From assembly GCA_029783825.1 (NCBI GenBank), contig JAREIK010000340.1, positions 1-64,000 on the forward strand: DNA of 64,000 nucleotides, in the 5' to 3' direction. Positions 33,633 through 44,819 of this stretch are shown piece by piece. Each line of letters opens with the position of its first letter. Position 1 is the first letter of the stretch. Source of the DNA: Sapria himalayana. Taxonomy: Eukaryota > Streptophyta > Magnoliopsida > Malpighiales > Rafflesiaceae. The notes beneath the pieces were generated by a model, which had not been told where the DNA came from, ran no database searches, and was given only the letters and a program-made list of their open reading frames with translations. Position numbers and translations under genes: made by a program.

Positions 33633-33881
33633 TTGCCCCGCGCTATACTATCTAATCTAATGCATTCAATTCCTCCTCAATTGTTAGTGAATCAAAAAAG
33701 ATTGTGTGTTGCTAAGCGGAGCGGAAAGGATCTTATCCAACGGTTACCGGCTTTCAAAAAGCACTTTTTGGCTCAATCAAATCTATCACTTGAAGAGCAG
33801 ATACAAGACACTCTGATTTATGCAATGAAAGAATTCTCGATTCGATCCACTTTTTCGAACCGCTTTGAAACCAAACTCTGA
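33633..33881 (+). CDS. Hypothetical ORF of 82 codons in repeat copy 2
   Basis: The frame reads on from LSNLMHSIPPQLLVNQKRL to FSNRFETKL. Copy 1 has the same frame but is cut by TAA at 264–266, where this copy has GAA. Copy 2 therefore keeps the longer version although it is the more decayed copy overall. The family is not recognised. Confidence 0.17.
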   Translation: MPRAILSNLMHSIPPQLLVNQKRLCVAKRSGKDLIQRLPAFKKHFLAQSNLSLEEQIQDTLIYAMKEFSIRSTFSNRFETKL

Positions 33882-34117
33882 TCGATTAGCTAGCTCTCGA
33901 CCTCCAGCTGCACTAGAAGAGAGTGGGGTGATTCCCCTTTTCCACAATCTGTATGCCGGTCCCGCTGAGTTCCACGAACGAAGGGAAAGAAAGGCAGGTT
34001 CAGGCGATGTAAATAGTCCGAGCCCCAGGGTCATAAAAGGCTTTAAAAGGTCTCTGCAGTGGAATATTTTTTATGTGCAGGACCTTCCGCTTTCACACTT
34101 GAGCAAATAAATTATAT

Positions 34118-34137
34118 ATAGCTATATATATAGCTAT
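34118..34137. repeat. Perfect 20-nt AT palindrome (second copy)
   Basis: Identical to the palindrome at 551–570 and in the same relative place in the second repeat copy. Confidence 0.75.
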
Positions 34138-37100
34138 CTACTTAGTATGTCTATGGCCTGCCCCCGCAACAAGTACTAGCGTATAGCATAACCAAATAGA
34201 AATGTGGCTGGGCTCAGAAAGAAAGGATGAGTTCTTTTACTGGCTTGGTCATAAACTCCTTGCCGTTGAGGTAATGACTGAAGGAGTGAATGATGGGAGT
34301 AGAAGGACTGAGCAATGTTAGTTGAGGGCTAACCATAAGAATGTGGTAGGGAAATGGATAAAATACCATGAGAGGAGAGAGCTAATATTAATAAGTGAGA
34401 CGTTCCATTTGAGGCGGACCCTATTCTTCTCATCATATGAAAGCTGCAAAGAAACTGTGGATTCAAAAGCTTCAAAAGAGTTTAAAGTAAAAGCACACTT
34501 CTCCGACCAGAATGGAAGACTTCGGGGATCTCTATATCTACTTTGTGTGAATTGAGTGCTAAGGAATTCTAAATCGCTTAGCGCGCCCTAGCTCTAAAGG
34601 CTTAGGAAGGAGGGCAGATATGGAAATCCTAACACTGGAAAAAAAGGATACGTAGGGCAGGGCTTTAGCAATCTAATTCTAGTAAATGAAGGGGCTATTC
34701 CTCCCGGGCAAGCCAACTCACTTATCCTTATCGAGCTAGCAGTCACCTTAAGGGATCACGCTTATTGACATAGACAACTGATTCTCTTACTAAAGAAGTT
34801 GTTGAATCAGATGTCCTGCTGCTCCTTTCTATTGAGAGGTACCCCCAAGGATATATGAATTCTTGGAGCCCCTCCTCTTCATCTTCTCTTGCTTGAGTCC
34901 TAGGTTTCTTTTTCCAGACGCAGACGGTGCAGAGCTCGTACTACTTTCTAATAGGAGGGGCCGACCTTAGCCCAGTACTTAATATTCGACGGAATCGAGG
35001 GACTACTGGGGTACGGCGGGGCATAGCCCTGTAGATGAGTCTTTATCTGAAATTATTTGAAAGATGACTGCCTTTTGCTTATTGTCGCAGTAGCCTAAAC
35101 CTTGTGTTTCCCGGTCAATCATTCCGTTGCCGGCCAAGACTCCGTGCGGAGACTCAGTTAAAATCTGTTCAAAGGCTCGGAACCTTTTTCTTCCTCCATG
35201 CATGCATTAGGATCTAGGACTGCTTTCTTCAGCATTCGGTGTACTTTCTTACGGAGAAACACTAGTCGTTTCCTCTCGTTTGATTCTCTTTTTAGAGTCC
35301 CATTTCCTGGGTTCTATCTTTCCCATCGAATGGAAGTATATAGCCTTCCCTTTTCCATTGCTTGGTGGGACAAATAAAGTGTTATGCGATTCCACGAAAG
35401 TACAATTGGTCTTCCTCTGAGGGAGGAGTTTACTTTTTGGAGTCAAGCCCTTCTAAAATGTGAACTGACGGCTCTTGCGCCTTCTTTTCTGTAAGCTACT
35501 AGCACATATCCTTCTTTGGTCCTTTCGGTTCAGCCTAAATACCTTTCGCCTGTTACCTCTGCTACTGGGTCCGGTGGAGTCGATAGCAATGGACCGGGAG
35601 AACCAGAGTTGGGAGGTTCTTACCTGCCATCGCTAGGATCGGTACAAAGAGAATGAGAAGGACCAGTCAATGCATTCGTACCAGGAGGTAATGACCAGAA
35701 GTAGCTCTATTCGAGGTCCCCGTCCGCCCCCAAGGCAGTAAGCCCTCTCCTGGAATCAAGTACCCGTCCACTCCATCTTCTAATGCTTGGGAAGCACCAA
35801 CAACGATGACTCAACCTCTGATCGAACCTCAAGTGATCCCCTTTACCCTAATTTGCAGCATTTTGATCCGAAGGCGAAGCAAGTCGATCCACAAGCCCAA
35901 CCACGAATCAATCTCACCGAGCAAATAATGGAAGCTAACTCCCTACATCTAAGCAATATATTTCAAGTTCCACTACCAACCACCTAGGCACCACAAGAGA
36001 AGAAGAATAGTTATGGTCTCGTAGAGGCAAAAATATAGAGAAGATGGTGGAGGTTGTTCAGGTCATGATTCTGAAACCCGCCTCCGGGTGAGAGAGCCAG
36101 GAAGACTTGTTTCTTCCGGAACACACAAATTCCAATAGAGGTAGGGTAAGCGATATTGAATAGATGAGTGGGTTGATAGGGGGCCGGAAATCAAAGAGAA
36201 GTGAGTTGGATCAGGAGACGACATTTCTCGTTGATTGCGGCACCTCACCGACAGAGAGAGATTAGGTGGATTCGCCATGGACCGGGGAAGAAGCTACCAC
36301 TCAAGTTTGGTTTGGCGAGGGGGTAGGCTCTCATCGCGTAACTGCCGAAGAAGCGGAGCGGATTCGGATGAGGCTGCTTATGCGCGTGCGGATTTTCCTC
36401 GTGTAACTGCGTAGTTCTAGCCCCCGTGGTAGGCGGGAGAAGCAACAACGGAACGAAGTCCAGTCGCCTAGCTCTTTCCCTAAATGAAAAACGGCCTATC
36501 CGGGGGAATTAGATCTCATCTTTTTAAGTACACTACATTGAGTACCCAATCAGTCCTGCCCATGGATGTTGAAATACGAATCAGAACCGAAATCGTAGGA
36601 TCATCTCTAGTTAATGATGACTCCAGAATCTGCTTTTAGAGAAGAATGTCATAGAGAAGTATGGAACTCAAAATAATGTCAATAGGGGGCTCCCTTCGCA
36701 GGTTAGTATGAAAATCCCGCATTAAAAAATCCTTATTTCTTCATCCTTTGTTAATGCTCGCGGATTGCCGATTCGGTCTCTAAAAGAGCCATATGCAAGG
36801 TGGGACCACTCGACTCGAGCTGAATCAATATCGTGATAGCATCGTTCGGCCAATCAGTTCACGTAGGCTACCATTTCCATTCCACCCACATTTTTGTATT
36901 TTGGCGTGGTATCCGACAAGTCAAGCTTGAAATGCTCACATCAAGTTTAAGTCAATCAATGGACTTCATAAGGGGCAGATGGCCGAATGTCCTCTTTCTG
37001 GGCCTCGTATTCCTGAAAATAGTTTACAATCTTGACATGATTCACTTCCGCCAACAACCACCGCGTCCTCCCACCTCCCGATCAATTAACGTAAACACCC

Positions 37101-39620
37101 AATAGCTCAAGTTTCGCCACCTGCTAAGACCTTCTTCCCGGGTGTGAGGGGGGAGGTAGGAGGATAGCTTAGCAGCAAGATTCTCAGCTGCACTTTTGGA
37201 GTGAATGAATTGGCATTTATGCAAAGCGAGAAGTACCCCCACATTCAAAAACATCAATAGCAGCTGCTGGAGTTGAGTGAAAGTAAGCTTATCGCGCTAA
37301 GATAGGATTCCTCCGTGTACCCATCGTCAGGATTAGGCAAGCCGTGCCTGATCGTATAGGGATCCTGTTAGAAAGTGGTCACGATCGAGAAAAACGGCCT
37401 TAGAGGTACCGGTTGATCACAATCTTAAGTTTCAGCAAGAAAGAGCTACTCCCCACACCCCAGACGAGCAGGATGAAGATACAGAGCAGAGAATCAACCA
37501 CACCTTTGGCCTTTCTTTAAAAAAAGTGGTTCATGTGAGATATAGGATACATAAGTACTCTTCATTACGGTGCCGGAGAGTCATGTGACTCAAGTACAGA
37601 GAACAAAAGGACTGTCAATGAGCATCCTACTTCACCAAGAAATTGGTACCCTGGGAAACTCCTGATTTTACGAATCAAAGTGATGAATCCAACTCTGGAC
37701 AGTACGACTCAAACTGTACTGAACCTATATCACTTAGCTCTTATTGCAACATTCCTTGATATGACAATAATTTCCATTAAAGCAAACTGTCACTTGAGCA
37801 GCGACCCAACAGCAAACGAACAACTGGGGGATTCGAGTTATTCTTCCTAAAATCCAGGAATATAATGTTTTGGACTAGCGAGAGGACCAGAAAGAAGTCA
37901 AATCCAGCCAAAGACTTTCCTGTCTAAAGCTCACTTCTGACTTGAGTTAGAAGAACCTGGTTCTCTAAGTCGACCTCTTTAATGACATGAAACTAAAGGC
38001 TATTGTAAAGCGGATTCTTTGAATTTCTGATACCTTGAGTCCCGTACCCCTTCACCTAACGCTCGGGATTCAATCCGTTGTGTTCCTAACAATGTGACCT
38101 GACAATCAATATTGCGTGTTGAGGGCCGTGCTCGAAAAGGGAGGATTGGGGCCTGACCACCAGTTTTTCTACCGGTGCTCCCACTAAAGATATTGTAGCA
38201 TCTGAGAGTTACTGGTGCAGATCCTAATTAAATGATTTTGCAGTGTTGTTATTGTTCAAAATGCTCTCTCGAGCTCAGTGAATGGATCTATCTTTGTATT
38301 GGGTTGGGTTCTCTTTGTTATGATGAAATCATCCACTTTACAAGAGAATGACTTAATTGGGTGCTCCTAGAATAGAGAAGGATCGATGCAATCGAGTTGG
38401 CTGTTGACAAGGATCATAGTTGGAATCGGACAATAGAATTAGCATAAAACCTACCTTCTGTGGTGAACCAGAAAAAAGCCCTTGTGCCTTGTATTTGTTT
38501 AATCTGAATGGGCCCTACAAAGCCCCTGGATACAATGCTTTGAGCTAGTATAAGTGCTCGATACATAAGCAGATTCCTTTCCAATTGCTTGGGGAAACCT
38601 AATTGAAATGCTTTGGATAACCAAGAGGCAGTAGAAGCACCCCGGGATAGCGGAACCAAGACTCCTTTTCCAGTTAGGGCTGTGCCCTTTCATACTGACC
38701 GAGATATGGAAGAATGGAGCTCCTAGCTAGGAATTCAATGCACGAAAGTCAAAAAAGAAACAAAAAAGAGGCTTTGATCAACAGATCATGTCACCTCTGC
38801 ATTTATGCTGCGAACCACTACTGAGTAAACGGTTGTACCAGCTAAATATGTAAATATGAAAGAAAACGCTGCCATCCAATAAAATGTCTTTCTCACGAAC
38901 CCTATTCGGTTAAGTCCCGCCTCCTACCAATGCTCGCCGAGACAGGACTGGGGACTTCACATCAGCTTTGTACAACAACTAGACAAAGACCGATGCATGC
39001 TATCACCCGTGCCCCCAAGACAGAGGATCTCCTATTCTTACAAATTGTAGAATGGGTGCTATTGGCTGGTGAGTTGGTTAGTCGACTTCGTCTGTTCATC
39101 AGCGAGAAGGAAAGATGCTTTCAAATAGGGCGGTCATAGTAGCTTTCAAAAGGCCTGGCTGGTCCACTGACGAATAGAGTAAAGTGCGGTCGGTTCCATA
39201 ACAAACATAAACGTAGCTGATCCGGTCAAGTCAAGCGAAGCCGTACCGCCAGGCCATTCAGGTGAAAGAATGGACTGAACTGAGGTTCCGGCTCCGAGTG
39301 ACTGACTACTATCGAATCTAGAAAGAAGACTTTGACCTTTCCCATTGTTGCAGAAGAGGTCTACAAGTTCTCGATTTCATGTGAATGTATCTATATGAAC
39401 CTAATCTCTCTTCACTCTTTTTGAATTGTCCCCGCTTAGAGGAGTAGACCCCTAGAGTTGAGAAACGCGACGAACCATCATAAAAAAAGACTGAGAGTCC
39501 CATCTATATGCTTTTGGGCCCTTAGTTTCAATTTGTGTAAAGCTTAAGTTATATACGTGGGGAAGACGTCCTTCTAACTTAGAATGAATGATGCTGCTCC
39601 GCTATCACTGCTATCACCAG

Positions 39621-39956
39621 GAAGATACCTTTATTGGGGTCTCTATTTTTATAATTAGTTATATTTATATATACTTTATTTTTATAATTTTTTAGTAATA
39701 TATACAAATAAATATAAAAAAGTGTATTTTTTATATAGTAATATATTAAAAAGATCATTTATATAAATTACTTTATATAAACATTATATAAAAAATAAAT
39801 ATTACTAATTATATTTATATATACTTAGAATGAATGATGCTGCTTTTATAAAGATATTACTAATAAATGGATAGGTTTATGTAATATTTATTTTTATAAA
39901 AATAAATATTACAAAAGTATATATAGTGTAATTTTTTAGTATGAAGATACCTTTAT
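39621..39956. repeat. AT-rich insertion flanked by a 14-bp direct repeat
   Basis: Between two identical copies of gaagatacctttat (39621–39634 and 39943–39956) lie about 308 bp made almost only of A and T, unlike anything else in the window. Inside, at 39823–39844, is a second copy of a 22-nt stretch from the flank at 39577–39598, and 39881–39912 is a perfect palindrome. A short AT motif recurs within the insert (about 39660 and 39811). It may be a mobile or foreign AT-rich element joined by template switching at the repeat edge. Confidence 0.8.
39881..39912. repeat. Perfect 32-nt palindrome in the AT-rich insertion
   Basis: The left arm gtaatatttattttta is followed at once by its exact reverse complement, giving a loopless 16-bp inverted repeat able to form a cruciform or hairpin. 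Confidence 0.85.
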
Positions 39957-41120
39957 CACATTGGGAGGTCGTAGATCGTGTAGGGGATTGGTAGTTACAT
40001 TGGGACGGTTGGTTTGCCCTTGGTGGCTCCATTTTCCCTGAATCAATAATATCTTGGATGTCTTAAACACCCTTACACACCGGTCAGTATTTTGACAATT
40101 TGTCTGATTGTACTTGAAGTAGGCATTGGCTTTGTTCCTAGGAGGAAGATGATCTGGTGGCGGAGATGGGGGAAGAGACGTGAGTACACCATGCTTCTGT
40201 AACTTTTTCAAGGCGCGTCTGAGAGTTATGCCTAATGGAATGAAAGTCCTGGGTGTCTTTGGCTTTCCGTCAGACAATACATTGACTTCGCTGTTCATGC
40301 TTGTTCCCCCTTTCGCTTAGGGCTTTCTTCTTTCCTTTTGGATCTGCCTCTTTTACCTGTGATCCATGAGTCCCATTGTAGATAGCATCTTCAATATGAG
40401 TGGCTGCTTCAATCAAAAAGTCATCAGTGGTCATCCCTTGGAAATAGAGAGAGTCATGGTATTGCCTACTCAAGTTCTTTCTCCTTATCTGAACTTGTTA
40501 CTTATATTGTATGGGGGGAGATCGATTACTTGAGGCAGTTTTTGCCCTTCCAACTGGCGAGGAAAGAAGTGAATCTTTCATTTGCCCTCTCCTGGTTACC
40601 AAAATCTGGGTGTTATAATTAGATTGTTTCTAAAAAGCATTGGCGATGTCATCCCGGGTCGATTTCTCAATCTATGCGAACCATCGCCCAGCGGCCCCAC
40701 TAAAGGTTCTAGGAAAGATTGGGGCCATCTGCTTCTGAGTGAGCACCCTAGAAAAGAACCTACATTTGATAAAAACAGCTGCAGATGAGTCTGAGGATAG
40801 CCAGTTCAAACGTATTTGTCTATGTCAAGCATCTGGAACTTTTCTTGATTGAAAACCTCTGGATAAATGGTCAATCCCTTCATGTTGAGCCCATGGTCTC
40901 CAGACCCCTTCACTTTCTGTAACTCTTCCTGTAACTTGGCTAGCTGCTCCCCTTATTCCTTCAACAATTTTTTAATTTCAGTAGGGGAAGGAGGACATGT
41001 TAAAAAGGCTGTCCTGGGTCGATAGAGTATTGAGCATATTGGTCACAATCATCAAAGACCTGAACCAGAGGTGCTTGAGCTGCAGTAGAATGAGCTGACT
41101 TCTTTTTGGCCAAGAGAGCC
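39957..41120 (-). mobile_element. Ty3/gypsy retrotransposon gag remnant
   Basis: Read on the minus strand from about 41120 down, the order is SAHSTAAQAPLVQVFDD, a helical region (QLAKLQEELQKVKGSGDHGL), TIYPEVFNQEKFQMLDIDKY, then GMTTDDFLIEAATHIEDAIY. It continues with PRTFIPLGITLRRALKKLQK, PPDHLPPRNKANAYFKYNQ and TDRC. This is the layout of a plant Ty3/gypsy Gag, with a degenerate Cys/His knuckle at the end. Stops and frame changes interrupt it, for example between the frames at 40270–40473 and 39936–40298. Weak similarity may extend to about 41600. No LTR was seen. Confidence 0.75.
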
Positions 41121-44100
41121 TTGAGAATGTCGTGAGTGGTTGGTTCAGGCGGAACCGGGATTTTGGGTTCATCTTACATAGTATATACAATGGGAGATGA
41201 AGATATCGGGGGTGTAACTTATTCTACACGAACCAGTCGGCGAGATGGGCGGACCCAAGACGGTTCAAGGGGAACTTTCTTGCGGGATGGAAGGATGTTC
41301 AACAAATCCTCAGACAAAAACAAAGAGGATGATGTCAGTCTAGCGGTCTAGGGGGAATAACACGGTAGTCCTCGATGTTAAAGGTTGAGCCGGATAAGGT
41401 TCAATGAAATGGACTTGAAACTGTGTGTGTATCTACCATCCTTTAGAATGTAACGAATATAGGAAGTGAAGGTGAAATCCTGGAGATTGAAGATGGAAGC
41501 TTGCTCATGCGGCACTCTTATAGGAAGTTCAGGAGAAATTGCTTGTTATGTTATAGGATAGCGAGCCACGAAATGGATCATATCAGGCCACGTGATAAGC
41601 TAATCAACTCATTTGTGAACGATAAATTGGTTCCGTATCGATAGAGGAAGGTTCTTTCTTTAGGAAGGAGATGGGCTTTCTTTTCTAGTCAGGGTAGCCC
41701 TCTTATGCTTGTACTGATTAGTTCCTCTTTCCGTTCAGTGGGGCTTTCAAGCCCTGCCCGTGTGCTTTACCCGTAGATAAATGAAATGTTCATTCTTAGC
41801 TTTCTTCTACGCCCTGGAATTCACTTCTAATAGAGTTCATATTCTAGTAGCTCACTTCATGGAGTGAGGAGTTCATTAGCTCATGAAGAAGGAGGAGTAG
41901 CGATTTTAGCTCATCTCGATTGGAGTGAGGAATTCATGATCAAGTGAAAATCGAACGGGCCGTTTGTTAGAAGTATCAGGCTAAGACCGAAAGTGGCGAG
42001 ATAGCTCAAGTAGAAAGAATAGAGAGTATGGTTTAGTCAAGCTCATGAACTATTTCATCCGATTCACAATCTATTCTAATCTAAGTTCGGTGGGCTAGTG
42101 AGCAAGTTTAGGTTCGAAGCCAGGTAACTCAATAACTCAATCTCCGTAGTGGAATAGGGAGTTGCTTGCATTCTTTGTTCAGACAGCACAGAATCAGAAG
42201 AGCACTGAATCAGAATCTCAGTATTTATCCTCCCAAACATGCCAATCCATCAAAAACAAGCCGGGGGTTGGGGATTTTTATCACATTGATATGCTGCCTT
42301 AGGAAGAGAAATCCGAAAACAAGCAATATTCCCGGTAAAACGCAAAAAGGCCGATTTGAGATCCCATCTACGAGCGAAAATGGACTTGCTGGGAGTATTT
42401 ATCCCATTAGACGAGGTTTCCTTTCCTCTCCGAAGGTGAGGTAGACGGTGCATAATACAATAACGTCGCATGGTTACCCACGGACTACAAGAACGTCGAG
42501 AGCGAGGCTTACTAAAACGCCTATGCATTGATGTTCCAGGACCGGGTTCTCGCCGGCAGAGACGGCACATGACATGGTTACCGTAAAAGGTAAGGAAGTA
42601 TGTTAAAGCGACACCACCTATTACTTCTACTTACATGAACGTGGTTTTAGTCTTGTCAATGATAGAATTGATGACATATATATACAACTACCACACGGGC
42701 AGTTCCCCTAGGAAACAATGGTCACACTGGCCCTTTCTTATCGGGGAGTGCACAATCAGCTGGACCTTGGGTTACCATTAACCTAAGAATCCGGAGGATC
42801 CCGGCTAAGGTTCGCCTTAGTCACAACTAACGGTACTCTACACCTTTAATAGAGGTCAGATTACCTAAAACTAACCCAATGGTAAGGAAAAGATGGACCT
42901 CCATCACCTTCACCATTGATGTTGATTAGACGATATGGAGACTGTAGTATCAATCTTAGAGGGAGGCGGCTTTCTCTCTCTCTACCTCTAGTCAAAAGGC
43001 CTAAAACAAGGGATCCTATCTCGGAGGAAAATTAGCCGGATTTTTGGCTTTTCTTTTCGCTCCGAGGGTGAGGATCAAGGGTTGGTCGAGTGGCTGAGCT
43101 TATCGCTCCTGTCCAGTCATCTTAGTCCCGGGCTTCTGTTTGGGCTTGCTCCTCTGTTGTCCCTGACTCCAATCCCTAAATTTCATGAATGAAGGGCGGG
43201 TCTCCGCTCCTGACCCTATCGGTCAAGTGGCTTCACTCTTTTTGATCTTCTGACTTGACTTCATAGTCCATGTCTATGAACCCGAACGAACTTCCTTGTT
43301 TTCGTGCTTGTTTGATGTCACATATTGGTGTCAGGTTCAAAAGGATCTAAGACAGCTATGCATTCCTTTTGCTCTCAGCTGGAAGTCAAGTGATTGGAGA
43401 ATCGATAGTGTCTGCTGTCTCTGTTCTCATGTCAAGTAAAAGTGTTGGGGAAGTTCAGTTCTTTTCTAATGGCTAGCGCCCTGTAAGGCTAGTCCTGTCC
43501 TCATTAGCTCAAGGTCTGGTCTGGTCTGTTCGATGGGGCATGTATTGTCCTGATGAGAGAAAGAAGGTTCTCGAACCGGGTGAACTTAGTATGCCTCGTA
43601 TGTCTTGAAAAAAGTCCAGTAGGTCACGACATTTTTTTGATTAGACGATTTTCAGGTTATAACTCAACCTCATAGTCATAGTCAAAGCTCTTGTGAACTG
43701 CTTTCCTTTCCCGAGCCCGAGGAGATCCTGTTTCATTCAACTAGTCTAGTCCTGCTTGCTTGTTTGATGGCTTAGCAGCCTTATCGGCCCCTCTTAAAGA
43801 CGGGCCCTCGCTCGATCTATGATATCAGAGAAGAATATAGTTGAAGATATGGGGACTGCTACTGGCATATTACTCCCTTCAGTTAGTCTTCCCTGTTGGC
43901 TTCAAAAAAAATATATCTTCATATGCCGAAGATCGTACTATTGAAAAGCAAAGATATTCACTAAGCCTAAGTCAGTCCTTACCCCGGAAATCTTAGATCT
44001 ACGAATAGATAAGTCTGAAGCGGAGTTCCGCTTAAAAAGCAATAGCTTCGGAAGAGATGCACCTTTCGCCGGGTATTCCCATTATGTCTAGATTTGAATA

Positions 44101-44802
44101 AGGGGCCTATCGCTTTGATTCAAAAGTTGCTAATTCAATAGCTACGGATATATAAAAGCTTGCTACATAAAGGAAGTAATGCAGGCAGTCGAAGAACTGT
44201 AGTAAGAAAGGAAGAAAGGAAAGGAAGAAAGCATGCAAAGTCTAGATGCCTATTCTATTCCGAAAGTACCACACATTGAATACCGTCGGCATTCTGATCA
44301 TACTTTCGATGCTACAGAAGACAAGCAATAGGAAAGAAATCCCAATAAGATAAGGCGCTTTCAAGCGGCAAGCCAGCAGACAAGTAACCGAGAAAATTAG
44401 CTAAGGAGGGAGGAGAGATTGAGAATATTCCGTACCATTTACTGTAATGGTTTCGAGTTTAGAATCCTAGCGCACCGAACTAGGGCATCGTCTCTCGCAA
44501 GAGATTGAATCGAAGGACTTCACCCGAAAGCTATGATTGGTATCCCCAGGCACTTTATGAGCGGCCAAGAAGCCCAAGGTGAGGCCTAACGGACCTCCTA
44601 ACTCCTCTCTTAATGCCGTCCCCCAGCCCCCAACCCCAAAGTAACCCAGATAAAAGATTTGCTGCGCCATGGGAAAGGCCTTCTCAAACCATATGAATGT
44701 GCAGCTTCTTTTCGAGCAGTAAGAGGGAATTTCTTGTTCGATAGTCCCACAGTTCCTTCTCTTCCTCTATCTATTGCCCTTCATTGTATAAAAAACAAGG
44801 CT

Positions 44803-44819
44803 TGACCGCTCCGTGGGCC
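44803..44819 (+). repeat. 17-nt dispersed repeat tgaccgctccgtgggcc, copy B
   Basis: Identical to 12088–12104 and in the same orientation. Confidence 0.6.

Larger units (their letters stand above)
33570..39635. repeat. Large direct repeat, copy 2 (about 6 kb), CpG-depleted
   Basis: This is the partner of 1–6069 in the same orientation. Among the differences, about thirty sites noted by eye have CpG in copy 1 and TpG or CpA here, and only one clear case runs the other way. It also has its own small insertions, such as aggtaccgg near 37405 and a short pyrimidine-rich insert near 37510. Its right end abuts the AT-rich insertion. It contains no recognised gene. Confidence 0.93.

Noticed and set aside
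42166..42570. Overlapping ORFs of 92 and 106 codons on opposite strands, considered as a gene fragment
   Set aside because: Neither reading matched a mitochondrial, plastid or retroelement family.
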